A model generated the notes under the pieces. That model was not told the origin of the DNA. It saw only the letters and a list, made by a program, of their open reading frames with translations, and searched no databases. A stretch of 64,000 nt of DNA, from NCBI GenBank assembly GCA_020026415.1, contig JAHHQL010000005.1, positions 1 through 64,000 of the forward strand, written 5' to 3'. A program made the position numbers and the translations under genes. Every line of letters starts with the position of its first letter. Position 1 is the first letter of the stretch. Below are positions 41,830-49,238 of the stretch, one piece after another. This DNA is from Alistipes sp. Lineage in GTDB: Bacteria; Bacteroidota; Bacteroidia; Bacteroidales; Rikenellaceae.

Positions 41830-43047
41830 ATGGATTTAAAAGATCGATTTCTGAAATACGTTTCGTTCGACACCCAGTCGGACGAATCGAGCAACACGTT
41901 CCCTTCGACCGACAAGCAGAAGGTGCTGCTGAAGCATTTGCACGATGAGATGCTGGCACTCGGCATGACCGAGGTTTCGATGGACGAGCACGGTTACGTG
42001 ATGGGTACGATACCTGCCTCGAAGGGCAAGGAGAATGCACCTGTCATCGGTTTCATTTCGCATGTCGATACGGCTCCCGACATGAGCGGCAAGGACGTGA
42101 AACCCCACATCATCGATGAGTACGACGGTGAAGACATCATGCTCAACCCGTCGCTGACGATGCGCGTGGCGGACTTCCCCGAATTGAGTTTCTTCAAGGG
42201 TCACACGCTGATCCACACCGACGGTACGACCCTGCTGGGTGCCGATGACAAGGCGGGTGTTGCCGAGATCATGACGGCTGCCGAGTATCTGATGAATCAT
42301 CCCGAAATCCAGCACGGCAAGATCCGCGTAGGCTTCACGCCCGACGAGGAGATCGGTCGCGGTGTCGATTTCTTCAACGTGAAGGCATTCGGTGCCGATT
42401 TCGCCTATACGGTCGATGGCGGTATGGAGGGCGAGTTGGAGTATGAGAACTTCAACGCCGCCAGTGCCAAGATCGAAATTCAGGGTCTGAACGTACATCC
42501 GGGATCGGCCAAGAACAAGATGAAGAACGCCATCGACATTGCCGCCGAGTTGCAGACGATGCTCCCCGCCGAGCAGCGTCCCCAGTTTACCGAGGGATAC
42601 GAAGGCTTCTACCACTGCGTAAGCGTGCAGGGTACGGTCGAGCACGCCTCGCTGGCTTACATCATCCGCGACCACTTCACCGAGTCGTACGAGCAGAAGA
42701 AGATGTTCATCGGTCAGTGCGTCGATCTCTTGAACCGCAAATACGGTGCAGGTACGGTAACTTTGACCCTCAGGGATCAGTACTTCAACATGAAGAAGAT
42801 GGTCGAGCCGCATCCGCAACTGATCGACAAGGCGATCGAGGCGATGAAGCAGGCCGACGTGAAACCGCTGATCCAGCCGATTCGCGGTGGTACGGACGGT
42901 GCACGTCTTTCGTTCATGGGTCTTCCCTGCCCGAACCTCTTCACGGGCGGTCAGAACTTCCACGGTAAGTTCGAGTACTGCTCCCTGACGACCATGCGCA
43001 AGGCACAGCAGGTGATCCTGAATCTGGCTCGGTTGTGGGCTGAATAA
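41830..43047 (+). CDS. pepT: Peptidase T (tripeptide aminopeptidase)
   Basis: This 405-residue M20-family zinc aminopeptidase removes the N-terminal residue from tripeptides in the cytosol. The metal site is visible in 'ISHVDTAPD' (His and Asp), 'GADDKAGVAEIM' (Asp), 'TPDEEIGRGVD' (catalytic Glu pair) and, near the end, 'NFHGKFEY' (His). A dimerisation domain interrupts the catalytic one (about 205-310). Its place behind the OPT transporter links transport to hydrolysis. Confidence 0.97.
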   Translation: MDLKDRFLKYVSFDTQSDESSNTFPSTDKQKVLLKHLHDEMLALGMTEVSMDEHGYVMGTIPASKGKENAPVIGFISHVDTAPDMSGKDVKPHIIDEYDGEDIMLNPSLTMRVADFPELSFFKGHTLIHTDGTTLLGADDKAGVAEIMTAAEYLMNHPEIQHGKIRVGFTPDEEIGRGVDFFNVKAFGADFAYTVDGGMEGELEYENFNAASAKIEIQGLNVHPGSAKNKMKNAIDIAAELQTMLPAEQRPQFTEGYEGFYHCVSVQGTVEHASLAYIIRDHFTESYEQKKMFIGQCVDLLNRKYGAGTVTLTLRDQYFNMKKMVEPHPQLIDKAIEAMKQADVKPLIQPIRGGTDGARLSFMGLPCPNLFTGGQNFHGKFEYCSLTTMRKAQQVILNLARLWAE

Positions 43048-43067
43048 TTCCCCGAAAGGAATCTTCG

Positions 43068-43111
43068 AAGCGATCCTCCGTCCCCCGAAAAGAGGGAACG
43101 GATGGTCGCTT
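43068..43111 (+). other. Hairpin between pepT and nadE
   Basis: AAGCGA pairs with TCGCTT, with TCCGT/ACGGA and CCC/GGG steps inside. No T tract follows, so it is more likely a processing or stability element within the transcript than a terminator. Confidence 0.45.
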
Positions 43112-43137
43112 TGATCATCAATAAAAAAGTTTGAACA

Positions 43138-45063
43138 ATGGATAAATTCGGTTTTTTCAAAGTTGCGGTTGCCACTCCCGTTGTGGCGGTGGGCGATCCT
43201 CGCGAGAATGTGCGTCGCATCACGGCTTTGGCCCGGGAGGCCGCACAACGCGGTGCGGAGTTGGTGGTATTCCCCGAACTCTCGATGGTGGGTTATACGG
43301 CGGGCGATCTGATGCTGCAACGCACACTGCTCGATGCGGTGGATGAGGCACTGCGTCAGTTGGCGGATGCATCGCTTGAAATTCCGCTGACGATCGTCGT
43401 GGGCGCACCTTTGCGCCACGGGGCATCGCTCTACGATACGGCGGTGGTCATCGCGCAGGGACAGGTGCAGGGCGTCGTGCCCAAGAGCCATGTCTTTGAG
43501 GGCGAGGGCGCAACGGAAAAACGCCTTTTCACGTCGGGATTCTCGATCGACAACGATGTGATCTCGGCGGGTGGAGATATGGTGCCGTTCGGTGCATTCC
43601 AGACTTTCGCCGTCAATGGCGTGGAGGTGGGCATCGAACTCTCGCACGATCTGTGGGCACTCGTCCCCAACTCGTCGCTTCTGGCGCAGAACGGGGCGAA
43701 GATCATCTGCAATCTTGCCGCCGTGATGGAGGGTGCCGCGCAATATAATTTCCTGCAACAGCAAATCCTCTCGCAGTCGGCACGCACCATTTCAGGTTAT
43801 GTTTATGCTTCGGCGGGATCGGGCGAATCAACCACCAACGGTGTGTTCGGAGGGTCGGCTCTGATTGCCGAGAACGGCAAACTTCTGATGGAGGGCGAAC
43901 GCTTCCTGATGCAACCCCAACTTATCGTGGCCGACATAGACACCGATCGTCTGGACTATGAACGCCGGCGCAATCCGATGTTCCGCGAGCCGGGAACGAT
44001 CGACAAGAGCAGCATTGTGACCATCGACTTCCCCGAATCGGACGAAGAGCGGGAACTCGACCGCGAGATCGACCCCATGCCCTTCATTCCGCATGAGGAA
44101 CGTGCCCGTTGGGAGCGTTGTCAGGAGGTCTTCCAGATTCAGGTGCAGGGATTGGTACACCGCCTGACCCATACCCGCGCCCGCACGGCCGTGATCGGTA
44201 TTTCGGGCGGTTTGGATTCGACGCTGGCTCTGCTGGTGATGGTACGCGCATTCGATGTGATGCAACGTGACCGCAAGGAGATCATCGGTGTGACGATGCC
44301 CGGTTTCGGTACGACGGGACGCACCTACAACAACGCCCTGAAGATGATGAACGGTCTGGGGATTACGGTGCATGAGATTCCGATCCGCAAGGCCTGCGAA
44401 CAGCACTTCGAGGACATCGGTCTGGATGCTTCGGATCGTTCGGCTGCCTACGAAAACAGTCAGGCACGCGAACGCACGCAGATTCTGATGGATCTGGCCA
44501 ACAAGCAGAACGGACTGGTGGTCGGTACGGGCGACTTGAGCGAATTGGCACTGGGTTGGGCAACCTACAACGGTGACCACATGTCGATGTACGGCGTGAA
44601 TGCCACGGTGCCCAAGACGCTGGTTCGCCACGTGGTGGCATGGTGTGCCGAGAACGAGCAGGATGAGGAGATCCGCCGAACGTTGTTCGATGTGATCGAA
44701 ACTCCTGTCAGTCCCGAATTGCTTCCCGCCGACGAGCAGGGCGAGATCGCCCAAAAGACCGAGGATCTGGTCGGGCCTTACGAATTGCATGACTTCTTCC
44801 TCCATCATTTCATTTCGGGCGGTGCATGTCCCGCAAAGATCCTTTATATGGCTGAGGAGGCTTTCTGCGGTACATACGACCGCGAGACCATCCTCAAGTG
44901 GCTTCGCACGTTCTTCCGCCGTTTCTTCTCGCAGCAGTTCAAACGTTCGGCACTGCCCGACGGCCCGCGTACGGGTCGCATTTCGCTCTCGCCGCGCGGT
45001 GATTGGGAGATGCCTTCGGATATGTTGTCGGCGGCATGGCTTGAGGAAATAGACAAACTTTAG
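43138..45063 (+). CDS. nadE: NAD+ synthase with altered glutaminase domain
   Basis: This 641-residue protein has the layout of glutamine-dependent NAD+ synthase: an N-terminal nitrilase-type amidase (about 5-290) and a C-terminal ATP-pyrophosphatase NAD synthase domain (about 330-640, P-loop 'ISGGLDSTLALL'). It makes NAD from nicotinate adenine dinucleotide. In the amidase the Glu ('VVFPELSMVGYT') and Lys ('GVVPKSHVF') remain, but the catalytic Cys of the usual EICEDLW motif is Ser169 in 'IELSHDLWAL'. The enzyme is therefore probably unable to use glutamine and would depend on free ammonia (inference). Confidence 0.95.
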   Translation: MDKFGFFKVAVATPVVAVGDPRENVRRITALAREAAQRGAELVVFPELSMVGYTAGDLMLQRTLLDAVDEALRQLADASLEIPLTIVVGAPLRHGASLYDTAVVIAQGQVQGVVPKSHVFEGEGATEKRLFTSGFSIDNDVISAGGDMVPFGAFQTFAVNGVEVGIELSHDLWALVPNSSLLAQNGAKIICNLAAVMEGAAQYNFLQQQILSQSARTISGYVYASAGSGESTTNGVFGGSALIAENGKLLMEGERFLMQPQLIVADIDTDRLDYERRRNPMFREPGTIDKSSIVTIDFPESDEERELDREIDPMPFIPHEERARWERCQEVFQIQVQGLVHRLTHTRARTAVIGISGGLDSTLALLVMVRAFDVMQRDRKEIIGVTMPGFGTTGRTYNNALKMMNGLGITVHEIPIRKACEQHFEDIGLDASDRSAAYENSQARERTQILMDLANKQNGLVVGTGDLSELALGWATYNGDHMSMYGVNATVPKTLVRHVVAWCAENEQDEEIRRTLFDVIETPVSPELLPADEQGEIAQKTEDLVGPYELHDFFLHHFISGGACPAKILYMAEEAFCGTYDRETILKWLRTFFRRFFSQQFKRSALPDGPRTGRISLSPRGDWEMPSDMLSAAWLEEIDKL

Positions 45064-45077
45064 AATTAATTTTTGAA

Positions 45078-45701
45078 ATGAAGAAATTTTTGATTTTAGT
45101 GATGACGGCGTGTGCCCTTCTGATGGGGACTCGGACGGCATCGGCACAGGATTGGCAAGATCTTTTGAAGAAGGCCGCTTCGGCTGCCGACGAGGCTCTC
45201 GGCGGTAAGGTCTCGGAATTGACGATGAACGGCCGTTGGGTCTATTCGGCACCTGCCATGAAGATGAAGGGTGATGATGTGATGTCGGGTCTTGCGGCTG
45301 CAGCCTTGGAGAAGACTGCCGAGAAGAAGATGGCAAAAATTTATGGAAAGGTGGGTTTGAAACCCGGCATCGGCATCCTGACCCTCAATCGCGACAACCG
45401 TTACGAGGCCACGACGGGCGAACGCACCGTCAAGGGGGATTATACCTATGAAGCCGAACAGCACCTGATGACTTTCTCGTTTGACTCGAAGCGACGCAAG
45501 TACGATCCTGTGACGGGTACGGTTTATGTACGTGGCAACGAGATGATTCTGGTGTTCCCCGTCACCAAATTGGTCGATATGGTCAAGGCGATCGGAGACC
45601 GCGTGCCCCAGTTGAACGGACTGGCCGCACTGTTCGAACACTACAAGGATGTGTATGTCGGTTTCACGTTCCGGCGTGATAAGGCAGTCGCGATCAAATA
45701 A
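45078..45701 (+). CDS. DUF4923-family exported protein
   Basis: This 207-residue protein has a signal peptide (cut after ASA/QD near residue 23) and no lipobox, so it is periplasmic or outer-membrane associated. After a helical start ('WQDLLKKAASAADEALGG') it is mostly beta ('LTMNGRWVYSAPAMKM', 'GIGILTLNRDNRYEATTGERTVKGDYTYE', 'MTFSFDSKRRKYDPVTGTVYVRGNEMILVFP'), matching the lipocalin-like DUF4923 group of Bacteroidales as I recall it. Function is unknown. It follows nadE by 14 bases and ends the operon before a strong terminator. Confidence 0.75.
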   Translation: MKKFLILVMTACALLMGTRTASAQDWQDLLKKAASAADEALGGKVSELTMNGRWVYSAPAMKMKGDDVMSGLAAAALEKTAEKKMAKIYGKVGLKPGIGILTLNRDNRYEATTGERTVKGDYTYEAEQHLMTFSFDSKRRKYDPVTGTVYVRGNEMILVFPVTKLVDMVKAIGDRVPQLNGLAALFEHYKDVYVGFTFRRDKAVAIK

Positions 45702-45715
45702 GTCCCTTGGAGACT

Positions 45716-45756
45716 ATAAAAAGAGCGGAGTCTTTATCGGACTCCGCTCTTTTTAT
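45716..45756. terminator. Bidirectional terminator
   Basis: Stem AAAAAGAGCGGAGTC with GACTCCGCTCTTTTT and a 7-base loop between converging genes ending at 45701 and 45769. Confidence 0.92.
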
Positions 45757-45768
45757 GTGTTGGAAATC

Positions 45769-47169
45769 TTACAAAAGATCAATTGTCTTTTCCAACCCGA
45801 TACCGTGCGAACCCTTGATCAGGATCAGTTGATTTTCGGGACGATGTTTCTTGAGCGTACCCAACAGGGCTTCGCGATCGGGATAGAGCGTACAACGGGC
45901 AGGTTTCTTTTCGAGCGATTGACAGGCTTTTCGGAATTCCTCGCCGACCAAGTGTAATTCGGCTTCGGGGTCTTGGGCGGCAAGGCGGATTATGGCGGCA
46001 TGCTCTTCAACCGACCACGCGCCCAACTCCAACATGTCGCCTAAGATGAGCATGTGTGCTTTACCTTCGGCGGCGGCTTCCTTCAGAAAATTGGAGACGG
46101 ATGCCCGCATGCTCGACGGATTGGCGTTGTAGCAATCGACAATGAGCGTGTTGCGAGCGGTCTTCATGCGTTGCGAACGGTTGTTGTCGGGAATATACCC
46201 TGCAATTGCGACGCGGATCTCATTCTCACCGATGCCGAAATGACGACCGACGGCGACGGCGGCGGCGATGTTGAAGCGATTGTAATCACCCTCCAAGTGG
46301 TGGGGGATACCTTCCGAAAAATTGCTCGTATAGCGGATGGTGTCCAGTGCGGGACGCTCGTCGGCCATCGACAGAAGCGTCGGATCGTCTTCACGCAGGA
46401 AGGCCTTGCCCGAATGGCGCATCAGGTAGTCGTACAACTCTCCTTTACCCTTGCGGACGCCTTCGGGGCCACCGAACCCGCCCAAGTGGGCACGGCCGAC
46501 ATTGGTCAGAATGCCGTAGTCGGGTTGGGAAATGGAGGCAAGAAGTGCGATCTCGCCCTGTGCGCTTGCACCCATCTCCACAATGCCGAATTGGATCTCT
46601 CGCGTCATGGCGAGCAGCGTCAGCGGAACGCCGATGTGGTTATTCAGGTTGCCGCGGGTGGCGTAGGTGCGAAAACGGGCACTCAGTACGCGGTTTATGA
46701 GTTCTTTGGTGGTGGTTTTTCCGTTGCTGCCCGAAATGGCAAGAATCGGAATGTCCAAGGCACGGCGGTGTTCGCGTGCCAGATCCTGCAATGCCTCCAA
46801 CACATCGGGAACAAGGATCAGACGAACTTCCTCCTGAAGGCGTTCCGCGGAGTGTGATTCGTTGATGCGGTCGGCGATGGCGTGGATTTCGGCCACAACC
46901 TCCGCAACTTCGGGTTGCAGGTCATCGGGGAGCGTGTGGGTCGGCTTCTCGGCTTGGGGTTTTGATTCGGCCTCGCGGAGTGCCTCCTCCAAAACCCGGG
47001 GATCGTCGATCACGGCGTAGGCGGCACCTTTTTTCAGTGCCTCGCGGGCGAACCGATTGCCGTCGAAATTGGCACCCTTCAATGCGAAGAAGATCGAATC
47101 GGGGGCAATGCGGCGACTGTCGGTCGAGATGGCGGGGTGCGCCTTGAATAATTGGTATAAGCGGGTCAT
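45769..47169 (-). CDS. murF: UDP-N-acetylmuramoyl-tripeptide-D-Ala-D-Ala ligase
   Basis: This 466-residue cytosolic Mur ligase adds D-Ala-D-Ala to the UDP-MurNAc-tripeptide. ATP-binding 'AISGSNGKTTTKELI', 'FGIVEMGASAQGEIALLA' and the C-terminal 'DCYNANPSSMRAS' and 'ILIKGSHGIGLEKTI' are typical of MurF. The N-terminal domain holds about 55 extra residues (about 65-120, Glu/Ala-rich and helical) between 'YAVIDDPRVL' and 'LILVPDVLEALQDLA', which are adjacent in most relatives. It follows manC by eight bases. Confidence 0.95.
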   Translation of the reverse strand: MTRLYQLFKAHPAISTDSRRIAPDSIFFALKGANFDGNRFAREALKKGAAYAVIDDPRVLEEALREAESKPQAEKPTHTLPDDLQPEVAEVVAEIHAIADRINESHSAERLQEEVRLILVPDVLEALQDLAREHRRALDIPILAISGSNGKTTTKELINRVLSARFRTYATRGNLNNHIGVPLTLLAMTREIQFGIVEMGASAQGEIALLASISQPDYGILTNVGRAHLGGFGGPEGVRKGKGELYDYLMRHSGKAFLREDDPTLLSMADERPALDTIRYTSNFSEGIPHHLEGDYNRFNIAAAVAVGRHFGIGENEIRVAIAGYIPDNNRSQRMKTARNTLIVDCYNANPSSMRASVSNFLKEAAAEGKAHMLILGDMLELGAWSVEEHAAIIRLAAQDPEAELHLVGEEFRKACQSLEKKPARCTLYPDREALLGTLKKHRPENQLILIKGSHGIGLEKTIDLL

Positions 47170-47177
47170 GCCTGAGG

Positions 47178-48251
47178 TTAAATATGTTTGTCGCCGTCGT
47201 GGAATTTCACCTCGTCGATGAATTTCTTGATGTTCTGCTCCTCACTGCGGGGGCAGATCATCAGCACATCGTCCGTATCCACGATGATGTACTCCTTGAG
47301 ACCGCTCACCACGGCGATTTTGTCCTTGGGAATCGAGACGATCGACGAACGCACGTCATACAGGTAGCAACCTTTTTCCGGAACGGCGTTGGCGTAGCGA
47401 TCCTTGCGCGAATGCTGGTAAACCGAACCCCATGTGCCGATGTCGCTCCATCCGAACTCGCCGCAACGTACATAGACGTTGTCGGCCTTCTCCATGATGC
47501 CGTAGTCGATCGAAATGGCACGGCATTCCGAGAAAGCCTTTTCGATGACGGCGCGTTCGGCTTCGGGCGTGTCGGCCTTCTCCACCTCGCCGAACAGGGC
47601 GTGGTGTTCGGGCAGGTATTTCTTGAACGCTTCGACGATGGTCTTTCCCTTCCAGATGAAGATGCCCGAATTCCAGAAAAACTCGCCACACTGGAGAAAG
47701 GTTTGTGCCAACTCAAGATTGGGTTTTTCGGTAAAGCACTTCACCTTGCTGATCGGCTCGTGACTCGACACCTGAATGTAGCCGTAACCCGTATCGGGAC
47801 GGGTCGGTTTGATGCCGACAGTCATCATGGCATCGTGGTCGGCGGCAAACGAAACGCACTCCGAAATGATCTTGCGGAAATCCTCTTCGTTCAGAATCAG
47901 GTGGTCGGCGGGGGTGACGATCATCTCCGCCTGCGGATTCTTCTTCATGAGGGTGTAGGTGGCGTAGGCGATACAGGGGGCGGTGTTGCGGCCGATGGGT
48001 TCGCACAGGATCTGCTCCTCTTTGAGTTCGGGCAGATGCTCCAGTACCAGATCCTTGTATTTGTAGTTGGTGACCACCAGAAAGTTCTCGGCAGGGATGA
48101 GCGGCAGAAAACGCTCGAAGGTGTGGCGGATAAACGATTTGCCGGTACCGAGGATGTCGAGGAACTGCTTCGGCATACGCTGACGGCTTTTCGGCCAAAA
48201 GCGGGTGCCGATGCCTCCCGCCATGATCACGCAATATTTGTTATTGGTCAT
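47178..48251 (-). CDS. manC: Mannose-1-phosphate guanylyltransferase
   Basis: ATG 48251 (MTNNKYCVIMAGG) is chosen because the open frame upstream crosses the promoter. The 357-residue nucleotidyltransferase makes GDP-mannose from mannose-1-phosphate and GTP. It has the signature 'GGIGTRFWPKSRQRMPKQFLD', 'VTPADHLI', 'FTEKPNLELA', 'FWNSGIFIWKG' and 'DIGTWGSVY'. It lacks the C-terminal isomerase domain of the bifunctional enzymes. Its product feeds GDP-mannose or GDP-fucose for surface glycans and O-glycosylation. Confidence 0.95.
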   Translation of the reverse strand: MTNNKYCVIMAGGIGTRFWPKSRQRMPKQFLDILGTGKSFIRHTFERFLPLIPAENFLVVTNYKYKDLVLEHLPELKEEQILCEPIGRNTAPCIAYATYTLMKKNPQAEMIVTPADHLILNEEDFRKIISECVSFAADHDAMMTVGIKPTRPDTGYGYIQVSSHEPISKVKCFTEKPNLELAQTFLQCGEFFWNSGIFIWKGKTIVEAFKKYLPEHHALFGEVEKADTPEAERAVIEKAFSECRAISIDYGIMEKADNVYVRCGEFGWSDIGTWGSVYQHSRKDRYANAVPEKGCYLYDVRSSIVSIPKDKIAVVSGLKEYIIVDTDDVLMICPRSEEQNIKKFIDEVKFHDGDKHI

Positions 48252-48279
48252 AATGAGGTTCTGTTCGGTTAATAGAATA

Positions 48280-48287
48280 CAAAGATA
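48280..48287 (-). promoter_or_regulatory. -7 element TATCTTTG (minus) for manC-murF
   Basis: CAAAGATA on the plus strand, 28 bases upstream of the manC ATG. Confidence 0.75.
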
Positions 48288-48425
48288 AAAAATTTTATGG
48301 ATTTTTAAAAGTTCTTGCGGGGTTAAATCAGTGTAAGATTTCTTCCAAAATCCTATTTTGCACTGTTTCAACCGACCTCGGCGCATTATTTGTCGCTTTT
48401 TTTTTCTCTTTCGCCCTTTAATTCT

Positions 48426-48433
48426 TAACTTTG
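48426..48433 (+). promoter_or_regulatory. -7 element TAACTTTG for pssA
   Basis: Perfect TAnnTTTG 33 bases before ATG 48467; it overlaps any earlier in-frame start, which fixes the start. Confidence 0.75.
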
Positions 48434-48466
48434 CCGACTGTTGCAGGCTTTAAAATTGAAGAAAAA

Positions 48467-49195
48467 ATGAAGATCAGACTGTTCACCATACCCAATTTGC
48501 TGACCCTTTCAAATCTCATGTGCGGTGCGTTTGCGGCCGTTTATGTCCTCGAATACCGCATGCTGACCGTGGCACTGATGCTTGTCATTGCCGCTGCCGT
48601 GTTCGACTTTTTCGACGGATTTGTCGCCCGACTTTTGAAATCGTCGTCGCCCATCGGTGCCGAACTCGACTCGCTGGCCGACATGATCTCGTTCGGTTTG
48701 GTGCCCGCATCGGTGGCTTACGTGCTTTTCGTGGAGTCGATGCCCGAGTGCATGCCCCAGTGGATGCGTTGGGCGGGCATTGTCCTCTGCTTCTCGATCG
48801 CCGCATTCTCGGCATTGCGCCTTGCCAAATTCAACATCGACGAAACGCAACATACCGAGTTTGAGGGTCTGCCCACGCCGGCCAACTCGCTGTTTTTCTT
48901 GGCGTTGGGTTATATTTATGAGCAGGGTAACTTCGCGTGGGGTGTGTGGATTCCGCTCATCGCCCTCTTTATGGGTCTGATGCTCGTGTCGCCCGTGCGC
49001 ATGTTCGCCCTCAAATTCAAGGGCTTCGGTCGTAAGGGCAACGAAATCCGCTATTCGTTCATCTTGTTGTCGGCGGTGTTGTGCATCCTTCTGAAGGTCT
49101 ATGCCATTCCCGTCATCATCATCCTCTACATCCTGTTTTCGACCGTCCGCTGGGCATTGGGCAAGGGGCGTAAAACGAGCGGTTTGAACGATTAA
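48467..49195 (+). CDS. pssA: CDP-diacylglycerol-serine O-phosphatidyltransferase
   Basis: The 242-residue membrane enzyme makes phosphatidylserine, precursor of phosphatidylethanolamine. ATG 48467 gives the usual start 'MKIRLFTIPNLLTLSNLMCG'. The CDP-alcohol phosphotransferase motif is complete: 'FDFFDGFVARLL' then 'GAELDSLADMISFG'. About seven or eight membrane helices are present. The porin gene follows with a separate promoter. Confidence 0.96.
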   Translation: MKIRLFTIPNLLTLSNLMCGAFAAVYVLEYRMLTVALMLVIAAAVFDFFDGFVARLLKSSSPIGAELDSLADMISFGLVPASVAYVLFVESMPECMPQWMRWAGIVLCFSIAAFSALRLAKFNIDETQHTEFEGLPTPANSLFFLALGYIYEQGNFAWGVWIPLIALFMGLMLVSPVRMFALKFKGFGRKGNEIRYSFILLSAVLCILLKVYAIPVIIILYILFSTVRWALGKGRKTSGLND

Positions 49196-49206
49196 AAATT
49201 TTTAAC

Positions 49207-49214
49207 TATATTTG
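49207..49214 (+). promoter_or_regulatory. -7 element TATATTTG for the porin
   Basis: Perfect TAnnTTTG between pssA and ATG 49239 (24 bases). Confidence 0.7.
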
Positions 49215-49238
49215 CCCCCGAATTTTCCGCTTTTTGTT

